Positions 35,577 through 48,556 of a stretch of DNA of 64,000 bases are shown here, piece by piece. The translations under genes and the position numbers were made by a program. Below the pieces are notes generated by a model. It had not been told where the DNA came from. It saw only the letters and a list, made by a program, of their open reading frames with translations, and ran no database searches. How positions within the stretch are numbered: the stretch's first letter is position 1; each line of letters begins with the position of its first letter. The stretch is from Acinetobacter sp. TGL-Y2. GTDB taxonomy: Bacteria > Pseudomonadota > Gammaproteobacteria > Pseudomonadales > Moraxellaceae. The stretch covers positions 2,790,001 through 2,854,000 of the forward strand of contig NZ_CP015110.1 of the NCBI RefSeq assembly GCF_001612555.1, read 5' to 3'.

Positions 35577-35650
35577 AATCTATGGTTTTTAATCTATGAT
35601 CTTCAAATTTATAGTTTTGGAATCTATGGTTTTCAAATCTATGCTCAATC
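35577..35650. repeat. Degenerate 15-bp tandem repeat, five copies
   Basis: Five head-to-tail units of about 15 bases, consensus AATCTATGGTTTTCA, start at 35577, 35591, 35606, 35621 and 35636. The copies differ at a few positions each. The region is noncoding. Confidence 0.75.
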
Positions 35651-35671
35651 CAATCCACAAAGTCCTGACAC

Positions 35672-35699
35672 AAAAAACCCCACTATAGGTGAGGTTTTT
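35672..35699 (-). terminator. Terminator downstream of the subtilisin-like protease
   Basis: On the minus strand, AACCTCAC - CTATA - GTGGGGTT (one U-G pair) is followed by a T-run, about 150 nt after the protease stop codon. The stem is mismatched on the plus strand, which favours minus-strand use. Confidence 0.65.
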
Positions 35700-35847
35700 C
35701 GCTTAAAAGTAGAGATTAAGGTATTTACTCAGGATCACCCTCAAGTCATAGCTCGCATTAAATCATCCTGAGTATTGTGTTCGACAGCCACAATGTATTA
35801 GACAATCATAATATTAGACAACAATGTAATCCCCTCTTTAGCCCGTG

Positions 35848-37173
35848 CTAATTTACAACACTCAGGGCTGCAGTTGCTGCCAACAAATTAATTCTAGAGG
35901 TTAGGACACCATTTCGGTGATCCGTAATCGGTTTCCCTGTGGTTTGCAGACGCTTAATGGTTTGATCGACACTTTCTTGTGGCGACACTTTGTTGGATCT
36001 GAGGACTGCGATCACCCCTGCTACATGCGGAGAAGCTTGAGATGTACCACTTTGCGTGACACCTGCAGCCACAATTGAAGAACCAGGTGCAAGTAAAGTT
36101 AATAGGTTTCCACTATTGCTAAAACAAGTGACCTTATCCGCGGCAGTGGCATAATCGGTACAGTTTGACCAGCTCACACCACCAAGGTTTGAATCATACA
36201 CAGCCCCAACACGAACTGCACCAGGCGTACAGGCTGGTGTCGATACACCATTGGTGAATCCATCGTTACCCGCTGCAACGACAGGTACTACCCCTGAATT
36301 TCGTGCATTGGCAAATGCGGTTGTGTAAGAACTATTACACTCATTGGTGAACTGTCGACCTGGCGTCCCCAAACTCAGATTGATGGCTTTGATATTGTAA
36401 GTTTGTGCGTTATTGATGGCCCAATTTACTGCAGCAATAACATCTGAATCATAAGCGCCATTGCCTCTAAAAACATCAATCCCAATCAATTTGGCTTTGG
36501 GTGCGACATTGGCCACAATTCCTGCCACATTGGTTCCATGTTTTACACTGTCATCGAGTTGGTTGTCCGCAAGAGCTGTATCAAAGTTTTGAATGACCCG
36601 ACAGGTGGACGGGGTTGCAACTGCAGTACAGTTACCAAAATCAGCATGCCGATAATCCAAACCCGAGTCCGCAATCACCACACTGGTTCCCGCTCCATCA
36701 AAACCTTTGACCGCCGCCTGTGGCTGGCCAATCAATGGTAAGCTTTCTAAGTCGCCACTCGCTTTATTGATTAAATTGGGATAAACCGCTTTGACCTCTG
36801 GATCATTTAATAATTTAACCAAAGTATCCTGATTACTGATGCGATAAGTGGTAATCGGCAGGCTATTATAATCTCTAAGTACCGTCAGACCAGGCAACTG
36901 TTTGTAGGCACTTTTAAATCGGGTTTTATCATCTGCAATTTGATTTCTTTTCTGCTGCCCAAAAGTGACATTGATTGCAGGATCTTTTAATTCAACAATC
37001 AAATCATTGGATGTGTTGCTCAGCAAAGCCTCCAGATTAATATGTGCTTTTTCAACTTTTTGTCGAGCATCGACCTTTAGATTTTTATAGTGTGCGCTGT
37101 CTAGTGAGGCGGCATCCGCATTTGAAAACAGCAATGCGCCTACACAAATCGCGAGTATTTTATTGGCTTTCAT
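35848..37173 (-). CDS. Secreted subtilisin-like serine protease (peptidase S8)
   Basis: A 441-residue exported protease. The signal peptide is MKANKILAICVGALLFSNADA. The pro-region (about 22-140) has an inhibitor-I9-like core, including LVKLLNDPEVKAVYPN. The catalytic domain has Asp169 in VVIADSGLDYRHADFG, His212 in KHGTNVAGIV, the oxyanion Asn303 in VVAAGNDG and Ser378 in SGTSQASPHVAGV, so all key residues are intact. Several cysteines suggest disulfides. No C-terminal extension is present, so secretion across the outer membrane would need another route. Its start lies 14 nt inside the end of a small membrane protein gene, indicating co-expression. Confidence 0.92.
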   Translation of the reverse strand: MKANKILAICVGALLFSNADAASLDSAHYKNLKVDARQKVEKAHINLEALLSNTSNDLIVELKDPAINVTFGQQKRNQIADDKTRFKSAYKQLPGLTVLRDYNSLPITTYRISNQDTLVKLLNDPEVKAVYPNLINKASGDLESLPLIGQPQAAVKGFDGAGTSVVIADSGLDYRHADFGNCTAVATPSTCRVIQNFDTALADNQLDDSVKHGTNVAGIVANVAPKAKLIGIDVFRGNGAYDSDVIAAVNWAINNAQTYNIKAINLSLGTPGRQFTNECNSSYTTAFANARNSGVVPVVAAGNDGFTNGVSTPACTPGAVRVGAVYDSNLGGVSWSNCTDYATAADKVTCFSNSGNLLTLLAPGSSIVAAGVTQSGTSQASPHVAGVIAVLRSNKVSPQESVDQTIKRLQTTGKPITDHRNGVLTSRINLLAATAALSVVN

Positions 37174-37531
37174 ATTTTCCCTCAGTATTCTCTATTTTAT
37201 TGGCAGGATCTGTTTCTGGATCCACGGGTTGTTGGGTCATATCGCTTTTCGTATCATATAAAACGATTGCTTCTGATCCCTTTGCTGACGGTGTGGGAAG
37301 TTTCACTTCAAGCAGACTATTCTGCTGAGGCTTTAGAGCAATGTCTTGAGGTGGATCTACACTCTGCGACTTCGCTTTATGTTGAACAGAACCTCCTTGC
37401 TCTGAACCGCTTAACACATTGGGTTTTAAATAAAAAAACAGTAAAAAACCTAAAATAAAAATAACGGTTATCCCTAACCCTACCGCTATCCTGTTTTTAT
37501 TCTTCCGTGGTTTTGTGGTTGAGACACTCAT
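37160..37531 (-). CDS. Small single-pass membrane protein upstream of the S8 protease
   Basis: A 123-residue protein with a basic cytoplasmic start (TTKPRKNKNR), one helix at about 16-36 (VGLGITVIFILGFLLFFYL), and a polar, Pro/Gln/Asp-rich tail predicted to be periplasmic and disordered. No family is recognised. Its last 14 nt overlap the protease gene, so the two are a translationally coupled pair. It might anchor, chaperone or restrain the protease, but that is only an inference from position. Proteins of this shape are easily over-predicted, yet the overlap and codon pattern support a real gene. Confidence 0.62.
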   Translation of the reverse strand: MSVSTTKPRKNKNRIAVGLGITVIFILGFLLFFYLKPNVLSGSEQGGSVQHKAKSQSVDPPQDIALKPQQNSLLEVKLPTPSAKGSEAIVLYDTKSDMTQQPVDPETDPANKIENTEGKYESQ

Positions 37532-37887
37532 GGCATTGTTCTTCTCGTTTGTTTTGACTTAGACTACGTGTTATGTGAATACTCTTTAAACGATTTAAAA
37601 AGAATAATATATAAATATTGATTATTTATTAAACTAGAAATATGAGTGTAAAATATTCTTCTGTTATTTTTTGATCGAACATGTAAATAAGTAATGCTAC
37701 ACCAAAATAGGTCGAGGCAAACAAGCTATTCACTCGCCATTACTTTCTCGATTTATACGATTTGCTAAGCAGCTATATATTCGTTAGCCAGCTATAAGAG
37801 CTGTTATTTATGAAGTATCAAGAGCATGGAAGCATGGCTGTCATATATGCAGGAATATATATGCAGGAATGGATTGGCTAAAATCAT
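37532..37887. other. Intergenic region upstream of the protease operon
   Basis: No gene seen. It is AT-rich and contains a direct repeat of ATATATGCAGGAAT (near 37844-37873). The promoter of the small membrane protein/protease pair should lie near 37540-37650. Confidence 0.4.
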
Positions 37888-37912
37888 AAAAACCCACTCT
37901 TTTGAGTGGGCT
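37888..37912 (-). terminator. Terminator hairpin resembling the ilvC terminator
   Basis: CCCACTC - TTTT - GAGTGGG with a five-T run on the minus strand. The stem and the sequence before it closely match the terminator at 38190-38220, which follows ilvC, and it lies after a decayed copy of the ilvC tail. Confidence 0.8.
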
Positions 37913-37925
37913 TTCAATTCACAAT

Positions 37926-38070
37926 TTAATTCAAATCAATCGAAACAGCCGTTTTGTGTTTGTCGATGAGCTTGTTCAAGTAAATCCATTTTTTTCATTA
38001 CTCAAGTCTAAAACGTATGAGCTGAGTTCTTTTCTTTGTCTACCATCTTGTTCGCTTGAATCCAGGGAAT
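37926..38070 (-). pseudogene. Decayed tandem copies of the ilvC 3' end
   Basis: Two stretches resemble the C-terminus of IlvC ([15 protein letters not shown]) on the minus strand. At 38008-38070 the frame reads IPWIQANKMVDKEKN and then runs on SAHTF to a stop. At 37926-37988 it reads WIYLNKLIDKHK and runs on to SIDLN before a stop. The second copy is followed by a hairpin much like the ilvC terminator. Neither copy has a start codon or the rest of the gene. They look like partial tandem duplications of the ilvC end that have since diverged. Confidence 0.62.
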
Positions 38071-38189
38071 GAAGGAGAGTCAGCAGAGCACTGCTCTGCC
38101 CGAGTGCAAGAGCGAAGTTTTATTTCGCTGACACCCTTTCATTTAAAGAATTTACTTTGAGTGAAGCGTAAAGCACCTAATGCTCAATG

Positions 38190-38220
38190 TAAAAAACCCA
38201 CTCAACATGAGTGGGTTTTC
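38190..38220 (-). terminator. Intrinsic terminator after ilvC
   Basis: AAAACCCACTC - ATGTT - GAGTGGGTTTT on the minus strand with six T, 27 nt beyond the ilvC stop codon. A strong, symmetrical stem. Confidence 0.88.
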
Positions 38221-38246
38221 GCATTCAAATCAATTGATTTGAGAAA

Positions 38247-39323
<1,077 letters not shown>

Positions 39324-39406
39324 TCACTTTGCTAAACCCTCGCCTTAAAAGAGAGGTAGAATCTGTTAATAGAATTTTGAATCTTTTTTAATCTCAAAAT
39401 ATGAGT

Positions 39407-39898
39407 TTAAAGTGTTAAAACTTTTTCACCACGTGCGATGCCTGAAACACCAGAACGCACAACTTCTAAAATGGTGTTCTCTGCCAGAGCATCAATAAAA
39501 CCATCAATTTTTTCAGTCGTTCCCGCTACCTGAATGGTATAGGTCGTTGGTGTTACATCAACCACTTGTCCACGGAAAATATCCGCAGTGCGTTTAATTT
39601 CATCACGTGCAGCACCCAATGCTTTGACTTTAACCAGCATCAGTTCACGTTCAATGTGCGCACCTTCTGACAAATCAACCACTTTCACCACTTCAACCAA
39701 TTTATTGAGTTGCTTGGTGATTTGTTCAATTTTATGGTCATCACCATAAGTGGTTAAAGTCAAACGCGACATCGTTGGGTCTTCGGTGGGTGCAACGTTC
39801 AACGTTTCGATGTTGTAGCCACGTTGAGAAAATAACCCGACAAAACGTGACAGCGCACCTGCTTCGTTCTCCATGAGAACTGAAATTATATGTCTCAT
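39407..39898 (-). CDS. ilvH: Acetolactate synthase small regulatory subunit
   Basis: Regulatory subunit that activates the large subunit and confers valine feedback inhibition. From the ATG at 39898 the protein has 163 residues, the usual IlvH length. The N-terminal ACT domain begins [22 protein letters not shown] and contains [19 protein letters not shown]. The C-terminal half holds the second ACT-like domain. The chosen ATG forms a 4-nt ATGA overlap with the large-subunit stop; the longer frame from 39925 is less likely. Confidence 0.95.
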   Translation of the reverse strand: MRHIISVLMENEAGALSRFVGLFSQRGYNIETLNVAPTEDPTMSRLTLTTYGDDHKIEQITKQLNKLVEVVKVVDLSEGAHIERELMLVKVKALGAARDEIKRTADIFRGQVVDVTPTTYTIQVAGTTEKIDGFIDALAENTILEVVRSGVSGIARGEKVLTL

Positions 39899-41622
39899 GA
39901 AGTGCGCTCCCCTTTTGCTAACCACATATCTTGTAAAGACTGACCTGCAATGAGCATTGGATACACATGCTCAGCACGATCTACCATCACGTTAATAAAT
40001 ACGCATTTGTCGTTAATCGCCATTGCTTCAGCAAGTTTGCTTTCTAACTCATCGGAATGGTCAATTTGAATACCCACATGACCGTACGCTTCCATAAGCT
40101 TGCCAAAATCAGGCAATGACTCAACATAAGAGCTAGAGTGACGACCTTCATAATTCATGTCTTGCCACTGTTTAACCATACCCAAAGCACGGTTGTTCAA
40201 GCATAAAATTTTGACATTTAAGCCATACTGCTTACAGGTCGAAAGTTCTTGGATACACATCTGAATCGATGCTTCACCCGTAATACACACCACTTGTTGA
40301 TCTGGAAATGCAAGCTTCGCAGCCATGGCATACGGCAAACCTACACCCATCGTGCCCAAACCGCCTGAGTTAATCCATTGACGAGGACGTGTATAGGTAT
40401 AATAAAGCGCACCAAACATCTGATGTTGACCCACGTCAGAAGTAATAATGGCTTGGCTATGGGTAATTTTGTCTAATGCTTGAACCACTTGTTGTGGCTT
40501 TATTACCCCATCAACGCCTGCCTCATAGCGTAAACCATGCACTTTGCGCCATTCATTAATTTGCGCCCACCAATCACTGATTACATCAGGATTCGGCTTA
40601 GATACATTTAATTGTTTTAACTGCGCGAGCATTTCTTGTAGCACAGGTTCAACTGCACCCACAATTGGAATGTGCGCCATAATAGTTTTTGAAATCGTCG
40701 CTGGGTCGATATCAATATGAATCACTTTTGCGTTTGGACAGAATTTTGCAGGGTTATTGGTCACACGGTCATCAAAGCGCGCGCCCACACACAAAATCAA
40801 ATCTGCATTGTGCATGGTCATGTTGGCTTCATATGTGCCATGCATACCCAGCATACCCACAAATTGCGGATCATTCCCCGGGAATGCACCCAAACCCATC
40901 AGGGTATTGGTCACAGGGTAATTCAGTAAGTGCGCAAGTTCAGTCAGTAAAGCAGAGGCATTGCCTTGAACCACCCCACCACCCGAATAAATAATCGGAC
41001 GTTTGGCGTTGATCAGCTCATCAATTGCTTTGCGAATTTGACCCGTATGACCACGATGCGGTGGTTGATACGAACGCATCTTTATTTTTTCTGGATATTC
41101 GTAAGCAAATTTATCAATTGGATTGGTCACATCTTTAGGAATATCAACCACCACAGGACCCGGACGACCTGAAGATGCAATATAAAATGCTTTTTTAATA
41201 ATGGTTGGAATTTCGCTTGCATGACGAACTTGGAAACTGTGTTTTACGATTGGACGAGAAACACCCACCATATCCGTTTCTTGGAATGCATCTTCGCCAA
41301 TTAAATGCGATGCAACTTGCCCAGACAAAATCACCATGGGGATTGAGTCCATATAAGCCGTTGCAATTGGCGTTACGGTATTGGTTGCCCCTGGACCAGA
41401 TGTGACAAGAACCACACCTGTTTTACCTGTTACGCGTGAGTATGCATCTGCCATATGACCGGCAGCTTGCTCATGACGCACGAGGTAATGATTAATTCTT
41501 TCTTGTTGAAAAAGCGCATCATAAATATGTAAAACTGCGCCGCCTGGATACCCAAAAACATGTTCAACGCCTTCGTCCGCTAATGCACGAACCAGCATTT
41601 CACCACCAGATAAAAGTTCCAA
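39895..41622 (-). CDS. ilvI: Acetolactate synthase large catalytic subunit
   Basis: ThDP-dependent enzyme making acetolactate or acetohydroxybutyrate. It starts [18 protein letters not shown], with [15 protein letters not shown] and the catalytic Glu in [13 protein letters not shown] near residue 50. The FAD/dimer region includes [11 protein letters not shown]. The ThDP motif spans [12 protein letters not shown] to [12 protein letters not shown] near 450-480. The TTG at 41622 sits 6 nt after AAGGGTG and gives the family-like start; a GTG at 41631 would add three residues. It overlaps ilvH by 4 nt. It could equally be called ilvB; the paired ilvH favours ilvI. Confidence 0.95.
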   Translation of the reverse strand: MELLSGGEMLVRALADEGVEHVFGYPGGAVLHIYDALFQQERINHYLVRHEQAAGHMADAYSRVTGKTGVVLVTSGPGATNTVTPIATAYMDSIPMVILSGQVASHLIGEDAFQETDMVGVSRPIVKHSFQVRHASEIPTIIKKAFYIASSGRPGPVVVDIPKDVTNPIDKFAYEYPEKIKMRSYQPPHRGHTGQIRKAIDELINAKRPIIYSGGGVVQGNASALLTELAHLLNYPVTNTLMGLGAFPGNDPQFVGMLGMHGTYEANMTMHNADLILCVGARFDDRVTNNPAKFCPNAKVIHIDIDPATISKTIMAHIPIVGAVEPVLQEMLAQLKQLNVSKPNPDVISDWWAQINEWRKVHGLRYEAGVDGVIKPQQVVQALDKITHSQAIITSDVGQHQMFGALYYTYTRPRQWINSGGLGTMGVGLPYAMAAKLAFPDQQVVCITGEASIQMCIQELSTCKQYGLNVKILCLNNRALGMVKQWQDMNYEGRHSSSYVESLPDFGKLMEAYGHVGIQIDHSDELESKLAEAMAINDKCVFINVMVDRAEHVYPMLIAGQSLQDMWLAKGERTS

Positions 41623-41631
41623 CGTATTCAC

Positions 41632-42092
41632 CCTTAATCTTTTCCACGATGTTTATGGGAGACATAAACCGTGATTCATTAATCATTTGTATGCAATGTT
41701 ATAGCACACATATTTCTTAGTTTTTGCTGTAATAAAAAAATTTTCTGGTGCACAACCGTTTGAGTTGCGACTGCATAATCAAGATGTTGGGATAAACATA
41801 TTGCTGCGATTTCATCTTCTCGGCTTAGAGCAGATGTTATTACAAGCTATGGACTTCATTCGAAGGGTGATCGAATAAAATATATAAAACTAGAGCAGCA
41901 TTTTTAGTTATTTTGACGATCAAAGTCAAGGTTTCAATCGTGGTTTTTATTGTTTATTTACCAAGCGGCTGATTTACAACCTATAACTTTTTATTGAATG
42001 ATTTATAAAAATTAATTCAATGACTTATAAGATTATAAATTTAAAAAGGAATTATAATTCACTGCGTTCAATCGTTTAAAATAAAATCAGAA
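41632..42092. other. Intergenic region between divergent ilvI and the DUF4124 gene
   Basis: No gene seen. It should hold the ilvIH promoter on the minus strand; a TATAAC-like -10 lies near 41698-41703. The rest is AT-rich. No leader peptide with runs of Ile, Leu or Val codons was recognised. Confidence 0.4.
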
Positions 42093-42120
42093 TTCACAGA
42101 CAAAGAAAGCATCTTATAAT
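42093..42120 (+). promoter_or_regulatory. Sigma-70-like promoter of the DUF4124 gene
   Basis: TTCACA at 42093-42098 and TATAAT at 42115-42120 with a 16-nt spacer. The start codon of the broken gene is 56 nt downstream of the -10. Confidence 0.6.
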
Positions 42121-42175
42121 GGTTTTTAGATTTGCTTCTCATCCCTGCCGTTCTGGCATTTTTAAGGTCATACAG

Positions 42176-42549
42176 ATGAAAATAAACAACTGGATAAAAA
42201 TAATTACCTTAAGCACCAGCTTTACTGGCCTCGCTTTTTTCAGCATCGCCAGCAGCTCAGCTAAAGAATACTATAAATGGGTCGACAGTAAGGGTTCGAC
42301 CATTACACCACCACACCACCACCCAAAACTGCCAAAAAGAAGGGCAAGGTCGACACTTATGGCTGGCGAGGAGAAACAACGACCACGCCTAGCCCTACTA
42401 GTTCTAGTCCTAACCCAGAAAATCAACAAACTCCTGCGCCAACTGGCAGTTCGATCCCTCCAATGGATCAGCAGCAACGTGAGGCCAATGAAGCCTTGCA
42501 ACGCGCAAACCCTGTCACGGATTCAAGATCCATCCAAGCACCTCAATGA
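42176..42549 (+). pseudogene. Frameshifted DUF4124 domain protein
   Basis: From the ATG at 42176 the frame encodes a signal peptide-like start (NNWIKIITLSTSFTGLAFFS) and the DUF4124 opening KEYYKWVDSKGST. Near 42300 the coding frame moves. Adding one base there restores HYTTTPPPKTAKKKGKVDTYGW, and a Pro/Thr/Ser/Gln-rich tail ending DSRSIQAPQ with a stop at 42547-42549. Without it, the frame continues as a low-quality sequence to 42559. The intact protein would have about 124 residues. It is either a real pseudogene, a programmed shift or a base-call error. It has a good promoter upstream and lies before leuS. Confidence 0.75.
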
Positions 42550-42672
42550 CCCGATGTGACTTGAATAGATGCGATTGGCTCGTTTAATTCATTTTTTAAA
42601 CATAATCCGCATTGCAAAATTCACTTTTAGGTGCGTTTTGCGCTATGCTGTGCAACAAACTTTTCACCGTAA

Positions 42673-45309
<2,637 letters not shown>

Positions 45310-45405
45310 GAATCCCTCCTCTTGCGAAGCATCGCTTCTCACCTTTAAAAAGGGAGGCTTTCCCCTCTTTATTAAAGAGGGGTTAGGGGTGATTTCACAA
45401 TTCCC
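45310..45405. repeat. Intergenic palindromic repeat element between leuS and lptE
   Basis: Nested inverted repeats: CCCTCC at 45315 pairs with GGGAGG near 45351, enclosing a small GCGA-AGCA-TCGC hairpin. CCCCTCTTTA-TTAAAGAGGGG at 45362-45382 forms a second palindrome. The form resembles dispersed intergenic elements seen in Acinetobacter genomes. Confidence 0.6.
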
Positions 45406-45408
45406 AAA

Positions 45409-45437
45409 CAAAGCCCGTTGCCAGCCAACGGGCTTTG
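45409..45437 (+). terminator. GC-rich hairpin after leuS
   Basis: A 12-bp perfect stem (CAAAGCCCGTTG with CAACGGGCTTTG) and a 5-nt loop, without a long T-run. Likely the leuS terminator. Confidence 0.6.
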
Positions 45438-45497
45438 CACATACAATCACGATATAAATTTATCTTCCTTTTTGGGAATATATACAGAGGATCAAAC

Positions 45498-46061
45498 ATG
45501 CATTTGGGCAAACGTTTAGCAGCTGTTGTTTTAACTTTGGGCTTAAGTGCGGGCTTTGTCGGCTGTGGCTTCCATTTAAAAGGAACCAATCCAACAGCTA
45601 CACCCTTGGTCTATACCAAATTACAACTCATTTTGCCTGCCAACACCTCAGAGCTTGAAAAGAAACTCAGCGTGTATTTAACCGCAACAGGTGTTCAATT
45701 GAGCAATGCCAATGATACCTATGTACTGCGTGTTTTAGACTACAAGCCTGTACGTCATGAGTTGAACGGCAGTTTGATTGAAGTGTTATTACGTTTGTCT
45801 GTAACCTTCCAAATTGAAGACCGCCAAGGCAACCCTATTACCGAGCCACGTACTTTAACCGCTTCACGCAGTTACCAATACGACGTTGCAACGGTCAACA
45901 CAGATGATCAACAAAATAAATATTTAAGCCAGATTTTAATTGATGACATTGCACAGCAAATGTCACGTCAAATTGCAGCCAACCGTCTACCAAAAGCTCA
46001 GGTGAATGTTCAACTGCCCGTACAGCAAAATTTTCAACCTGCTCAATCTGAAAACCCATAA
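45498..46061 (+). CDS. lptE: LPS-assembly lipoprotein LptE
   Basis: Outer-membrane lipoprotein that plugs LptD and aids insertion of lipopolysaccharide or lipooligosaccharide. From the ATG at 45498 (AGAGGATC site) the protein has 187 residues. Its signal peptide has lipobox FVGC, lipidated at C23, followed by the family-typical GFHLKGTNP. The alpha/beta core includes YVLRVLDYKPVRHELNGSLIEVLLRL. The longer frame from 45435 adds a non-signal segment. The order leuS-lptE-holA is conserved in gammaproteobacteria. Confidence 0.94.
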   Translation: MHLGKRLAAVVLTLGLSAGFVGCGFHLKGTNPTATPLVYTKLQLILPANTSELEKKLSVYLTATGVQLSNANDTYVLRVLDYKPVRHELNGSLIEVLLRLSVTFQIEDRQGNPITEPRTLTASRSYQYDVATVNTDDQQNKYLSQILIDDIAQQMSRQIAANRLPKAQVNVQLPVQQNFQPAQSENP

Positions 46062-46073
46062 GTTCGATTTAGC

Positions 46074-47063
46074 ATGAAAATAGATTATCTCCAAGCGCTG
46101 AAACGCTTAGATCAAGCCCGTGGCGCATGGATCTTACATGGTCAAGAGCCATTGCTTGAGCAAAATTTGCTGGATGCTTTTCGTAAAAACTGGGCCACAC
46201 ATCAAATTGAGCGTGAACGCTATGACATTAACAGCGTCAGTGATTGGAAAAATGTGTTTCATGCACTTAACAGCTTGTCGCTGTTTTCACAAAATTTAGC
46301 CATTGAAGTGCATGGCAATATCAAACCCGATGCCAGCACACTCAAACTGCTTAAACACTATATTCAGCATAATGAACACAATTTGCTGTTGATCATTATG
46401 CCGAAGCAAGACAGCGGTAGTTTAAAGTCGGCTTTTTTTCAAGTGGTCGAAGCCAATGGCGTGGTGGTTGCCCTCACAGCAAACTACGCCCAAGACCGTC
46501 AAAGAATCTTGGCAGTAGAAGCTGAAAAACTGGGGATTCAGCTGAATCAAGATGCATGGCAATGGCTTGAAGCCCATCATGAGCATAACTTACTGGCCGC
46601 GAAAAATAGCCTGATGCGTGTGGCAGACACCTTTCCTGAGCTATCTCAGATTCAGATTGAACAGTTGCACGAATGTTTGCAGGATCAATCTCGCTATACG
46701 ACTTTTGACTTAAGTGATGCCATGATTTCAGGTAATCTTGCGCAGTCGATTAAAACCTTTCAATATCTGATTGAATCTGGCGAACCCTATAGCCTGATTT
46801 TGTGGACCTTGAGTAAAGAGATGCGTTTATTGATGCAACTTTTTGAGCAGCCGCACAATGCATTACAGCTGGGCATTTGGAAAAACAAAGTCAGTACGTA
46901 TCAACAAGCCTTGAGACGTTTAAACCCGCAGCAATTCTTAAGCTGGCCCGCGCTTTTACTCCGAATTGATGCCGCAATTAAAGGCAAAAGCCAAGAAAAT
47001 CCAGCACATTTGATTCAGCAATGCATTGCCGAACTCTGTGGCAAAACCTTATTTCCCGCGTAA
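46074..47063 (+). CDS. holA: DNA polymerase III delta subunit
   Basis: Subunit of the clamp-loader complex that opens the beta sliding clamp. The 329-residue protein starts MKIDYLQALKRLDQARGAWILHGQEPLLEQ, the AAA+-like domain without a working Walker A. The NLAIEVHGNIKPD region and the C-terminal collar domain (LILWTLSKEMRLL, ending LCGKTLFPA) follow. It lies 12 nt after lptE in the conserved pair. The identification rests on overall pattern and context, since delta is poorly conserved. Confidence 0.95.
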   Translation: MKIDYLQALKRLDQARGAWILHGQEPLLEQNLLDAFRKNWATHQIERERYDINSVSDWKNVFHALNSLSLFSQNLAIEVHGNIKPDASTLKLLKHYIQHNEHNLLLIIMPKQDSGSLKSAFFQVVEANGVVVALTANYAQDRQRILAVEAEKLGIQLNQDAWQWLEAHHEHNLLAAKNSLMRVADTFPELSQIQIEQLHECLQDQSRYTTFDLSDAMISGNLAQSIKTFQYLIESGEPYSLILWTLSKEMRLLMQLFEQPHNALQLGIWKNKVSTYQQALRRLNPQQFLSWPALLLRIDAAIKGKSQENPAHLIQQCIAELCGKTLFPA

Positions 47064-47186
47064 AAGATCCTAAACACCTCCAAACACATTCATATTAATT
47101 TTCATTGCGATATTTAAAAAAATTCACGTTTAATCCTTATTTCAACCTTATAATTTGAACAATTTTTTAATGTTTTCAATATTGCC

Positions 47187-48554
47187 ATGCAAAAAATAAA
47201 ACCAATGAAATTGATTATTGCAGCCGTCGTCGTTGCTGTGGCTCTTGCTGCTTGGTATTTCTTCAAACCTAAAGATGAAAAACCGCAGTACATTACTGCA
47301 GAGGTCAGTCGTGGGGATATTGAAAACTCTGTGCTGGCAACGGGTATCCTTGAAGCCACCAAAATGGTGAGCGTCGGTGCGCAGGTATCGGGTCAAGTCA
47401 AAAAGATGTATGTGAAATTGGGTGACCAAGTCAAACAAGGTCAATTGATTGCTCAGATTGATTCGGTTCGTCAAGAAAATGACTTAAAAACAGCAGAAGC
47501 CAGCATTAAAAATCAACAAGCGCAGTTAACTGTAAAACAAGCCAATTTGGCGAAAGTGGAAGCAGAATACAAACGTCAACAAGCGATGTATGCACAAGAT
47601 GCAACCTCTCGTGCAGAACTCGAGTCTGCTCTGGCAAGCTATAAAACTGCGCAAGCTGATATTGTGGCCATTAACGCGCAGATCGAGCAATCGCGTTTAA
47701 GTTTAGCGACCACCAAAGAAGACTTGGGCTACACCCAAATTGTGGCACCTATGGATGGTACAATCGTTGCGATTGTGACTGAAGAAGGTCAAACCGTAAA
47801 CGCCAACCAAAGCGCACCGACCATTGTAAAATTGGCGAAGCTTGACACCATGACCGTAAAAGCTGAAATCTCTGAAGCCGACGTGATGCGTGTGCAAGAA
47901 GGCCAAACGGTTTATTTCACTACACTGGGTAACAATGACAAAAAACACTATGCCACTTTGCGTCAAGTTGAACCTGCACCGAATTCAATCAATACTGAAA
48001 CCAACAACAGCTCAACCTCATCAAGTACTGCCGTATATTACAACGCGTTATTTGATGTGCCAAATGAAGATGGTCAGTTACGTATTGATATGACTGCTCA
48101 GGTTTATATTGTGTTGGCAGAAGCTAAAAATGCTTTGACCATTCCATCAGCGGCAGTACAGACATCAAATCGCCCACAACGTGGACGCGGTCAAAATTCC
48201 ACAGAAGGTTCAAATGCAGAACGTACCGAACGCCCAGCTCGCGCTGAACGTAATGCTGAGCAAAGCGCTGAACGTGCTGTGGGGGAACGTCCAAAACGTC
48301 TAGAATTGAATGATCAGGAAAAACAGTTGGTTGCACAAGGTAAAGCGTCTGTATCTATGGTTCGCGTTTTACAAGCAGATGGATCAGCAAAAGCAACGCC
48401 TGTCTTAATTGGTTTAAACAACCGCGCAACAGCACAAGTGATTCGTGGTTTGAAAGAAGGCGATCAAGTGGTGATTGCAGATGGTTCTGATACCTCAAAT
48501 GATGCCGCTAAACGTAGTGCTCGCGGTGGTAGCGCTGGTCCAATGAGAATGTAA
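47187..48554 (+). CDS. macA: MacA-like periplasmic adaptor of an ABC efflux system
   Basis: Membrane-fusion protein that links the MacB transporter to an outer-membrane channel. The 455-residue protein has an N-terminal helix at 7-24, the lipoyl/barrel-sandwich motif with [19 protein letters not shown] and [14 protein letters not shown], a long coiled-coil hairpin (about 96-180), and a beta-barrel domain. The C-terminal domain is interrupted by a charged Arg/Glu/Ala-rich insert (about 328-388), which is unusual. It lies 2 nt before macB; the third gene encodes the channel. Confidence 0.9.
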   Translation: MQKIKPMKLIIAAVVVAVALAAWYFFKPKDEKPQYITAEVSRGDIENSVLATGILEATKMVSVGAQVSGQVKKMYVKLGDQVKQGQLIAQIDSVRQENDLKTAEASIKNQQAQLTVKQANLAKVEAEYKRQQAMYAQDATSRAELESALASYKTAQADIVAINAQIEQSRLSLATTKEDLGYTQIVAPMDGTIVAIVTEEGQTVNANQSAPTIVKLAKLDTMTVKAEISEADVMRVQEGQTVYFTTLGNNDKKHYATLRQVEPAPNSINTETNNSSTSSSTAVYYNALFDVPNEDGQLRIDMTAQVYIVLAEAKNALTIPSAAVQTSNRPQRGRGQNSTEGSNAERTERPARAERNAEQSAERAVGERPKRLELNDQEKQLVAQGKASVSMVRVLQADGSAKATPVLIGLNNRATAQVIRGLKEGDQVVIADGSDTSNDAAKRSARGGSAGPMRM

Positions 48555-48556
48555 TC

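Larger units (their letters stand above)
35068..35847. other. 780-bp gene-poor region with degenerate repeats
   Basis: No convincing gene on either strand; stop codons are frequent in all frames. It holds a degenerate 15-bp tandem repeat (35577-35650), a minus-strand terminator (35672-35699) and inverted repeats such as GATTC-N10-GAATC near 35477. A short stretch near 35360-35505 reads open in places and may be the worn remains of a gene, but no family is recognised. Confidence 0.5.

Noticed and set aside
37936..37998. 20-codon minus-strand ORF (MKKMDLLEQAHRQ...) before a terminator
   Set aside because: A different frame of the same DNA matches the IlvC C-terminus better, so the ORF is probably chance within a decayed copy.
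42119..42559. 146-codon plus-strand ORF as an intact gene
   Set aside because: Only the first part is DUF4124-like; after about 42300 the real coding frame is a different one.
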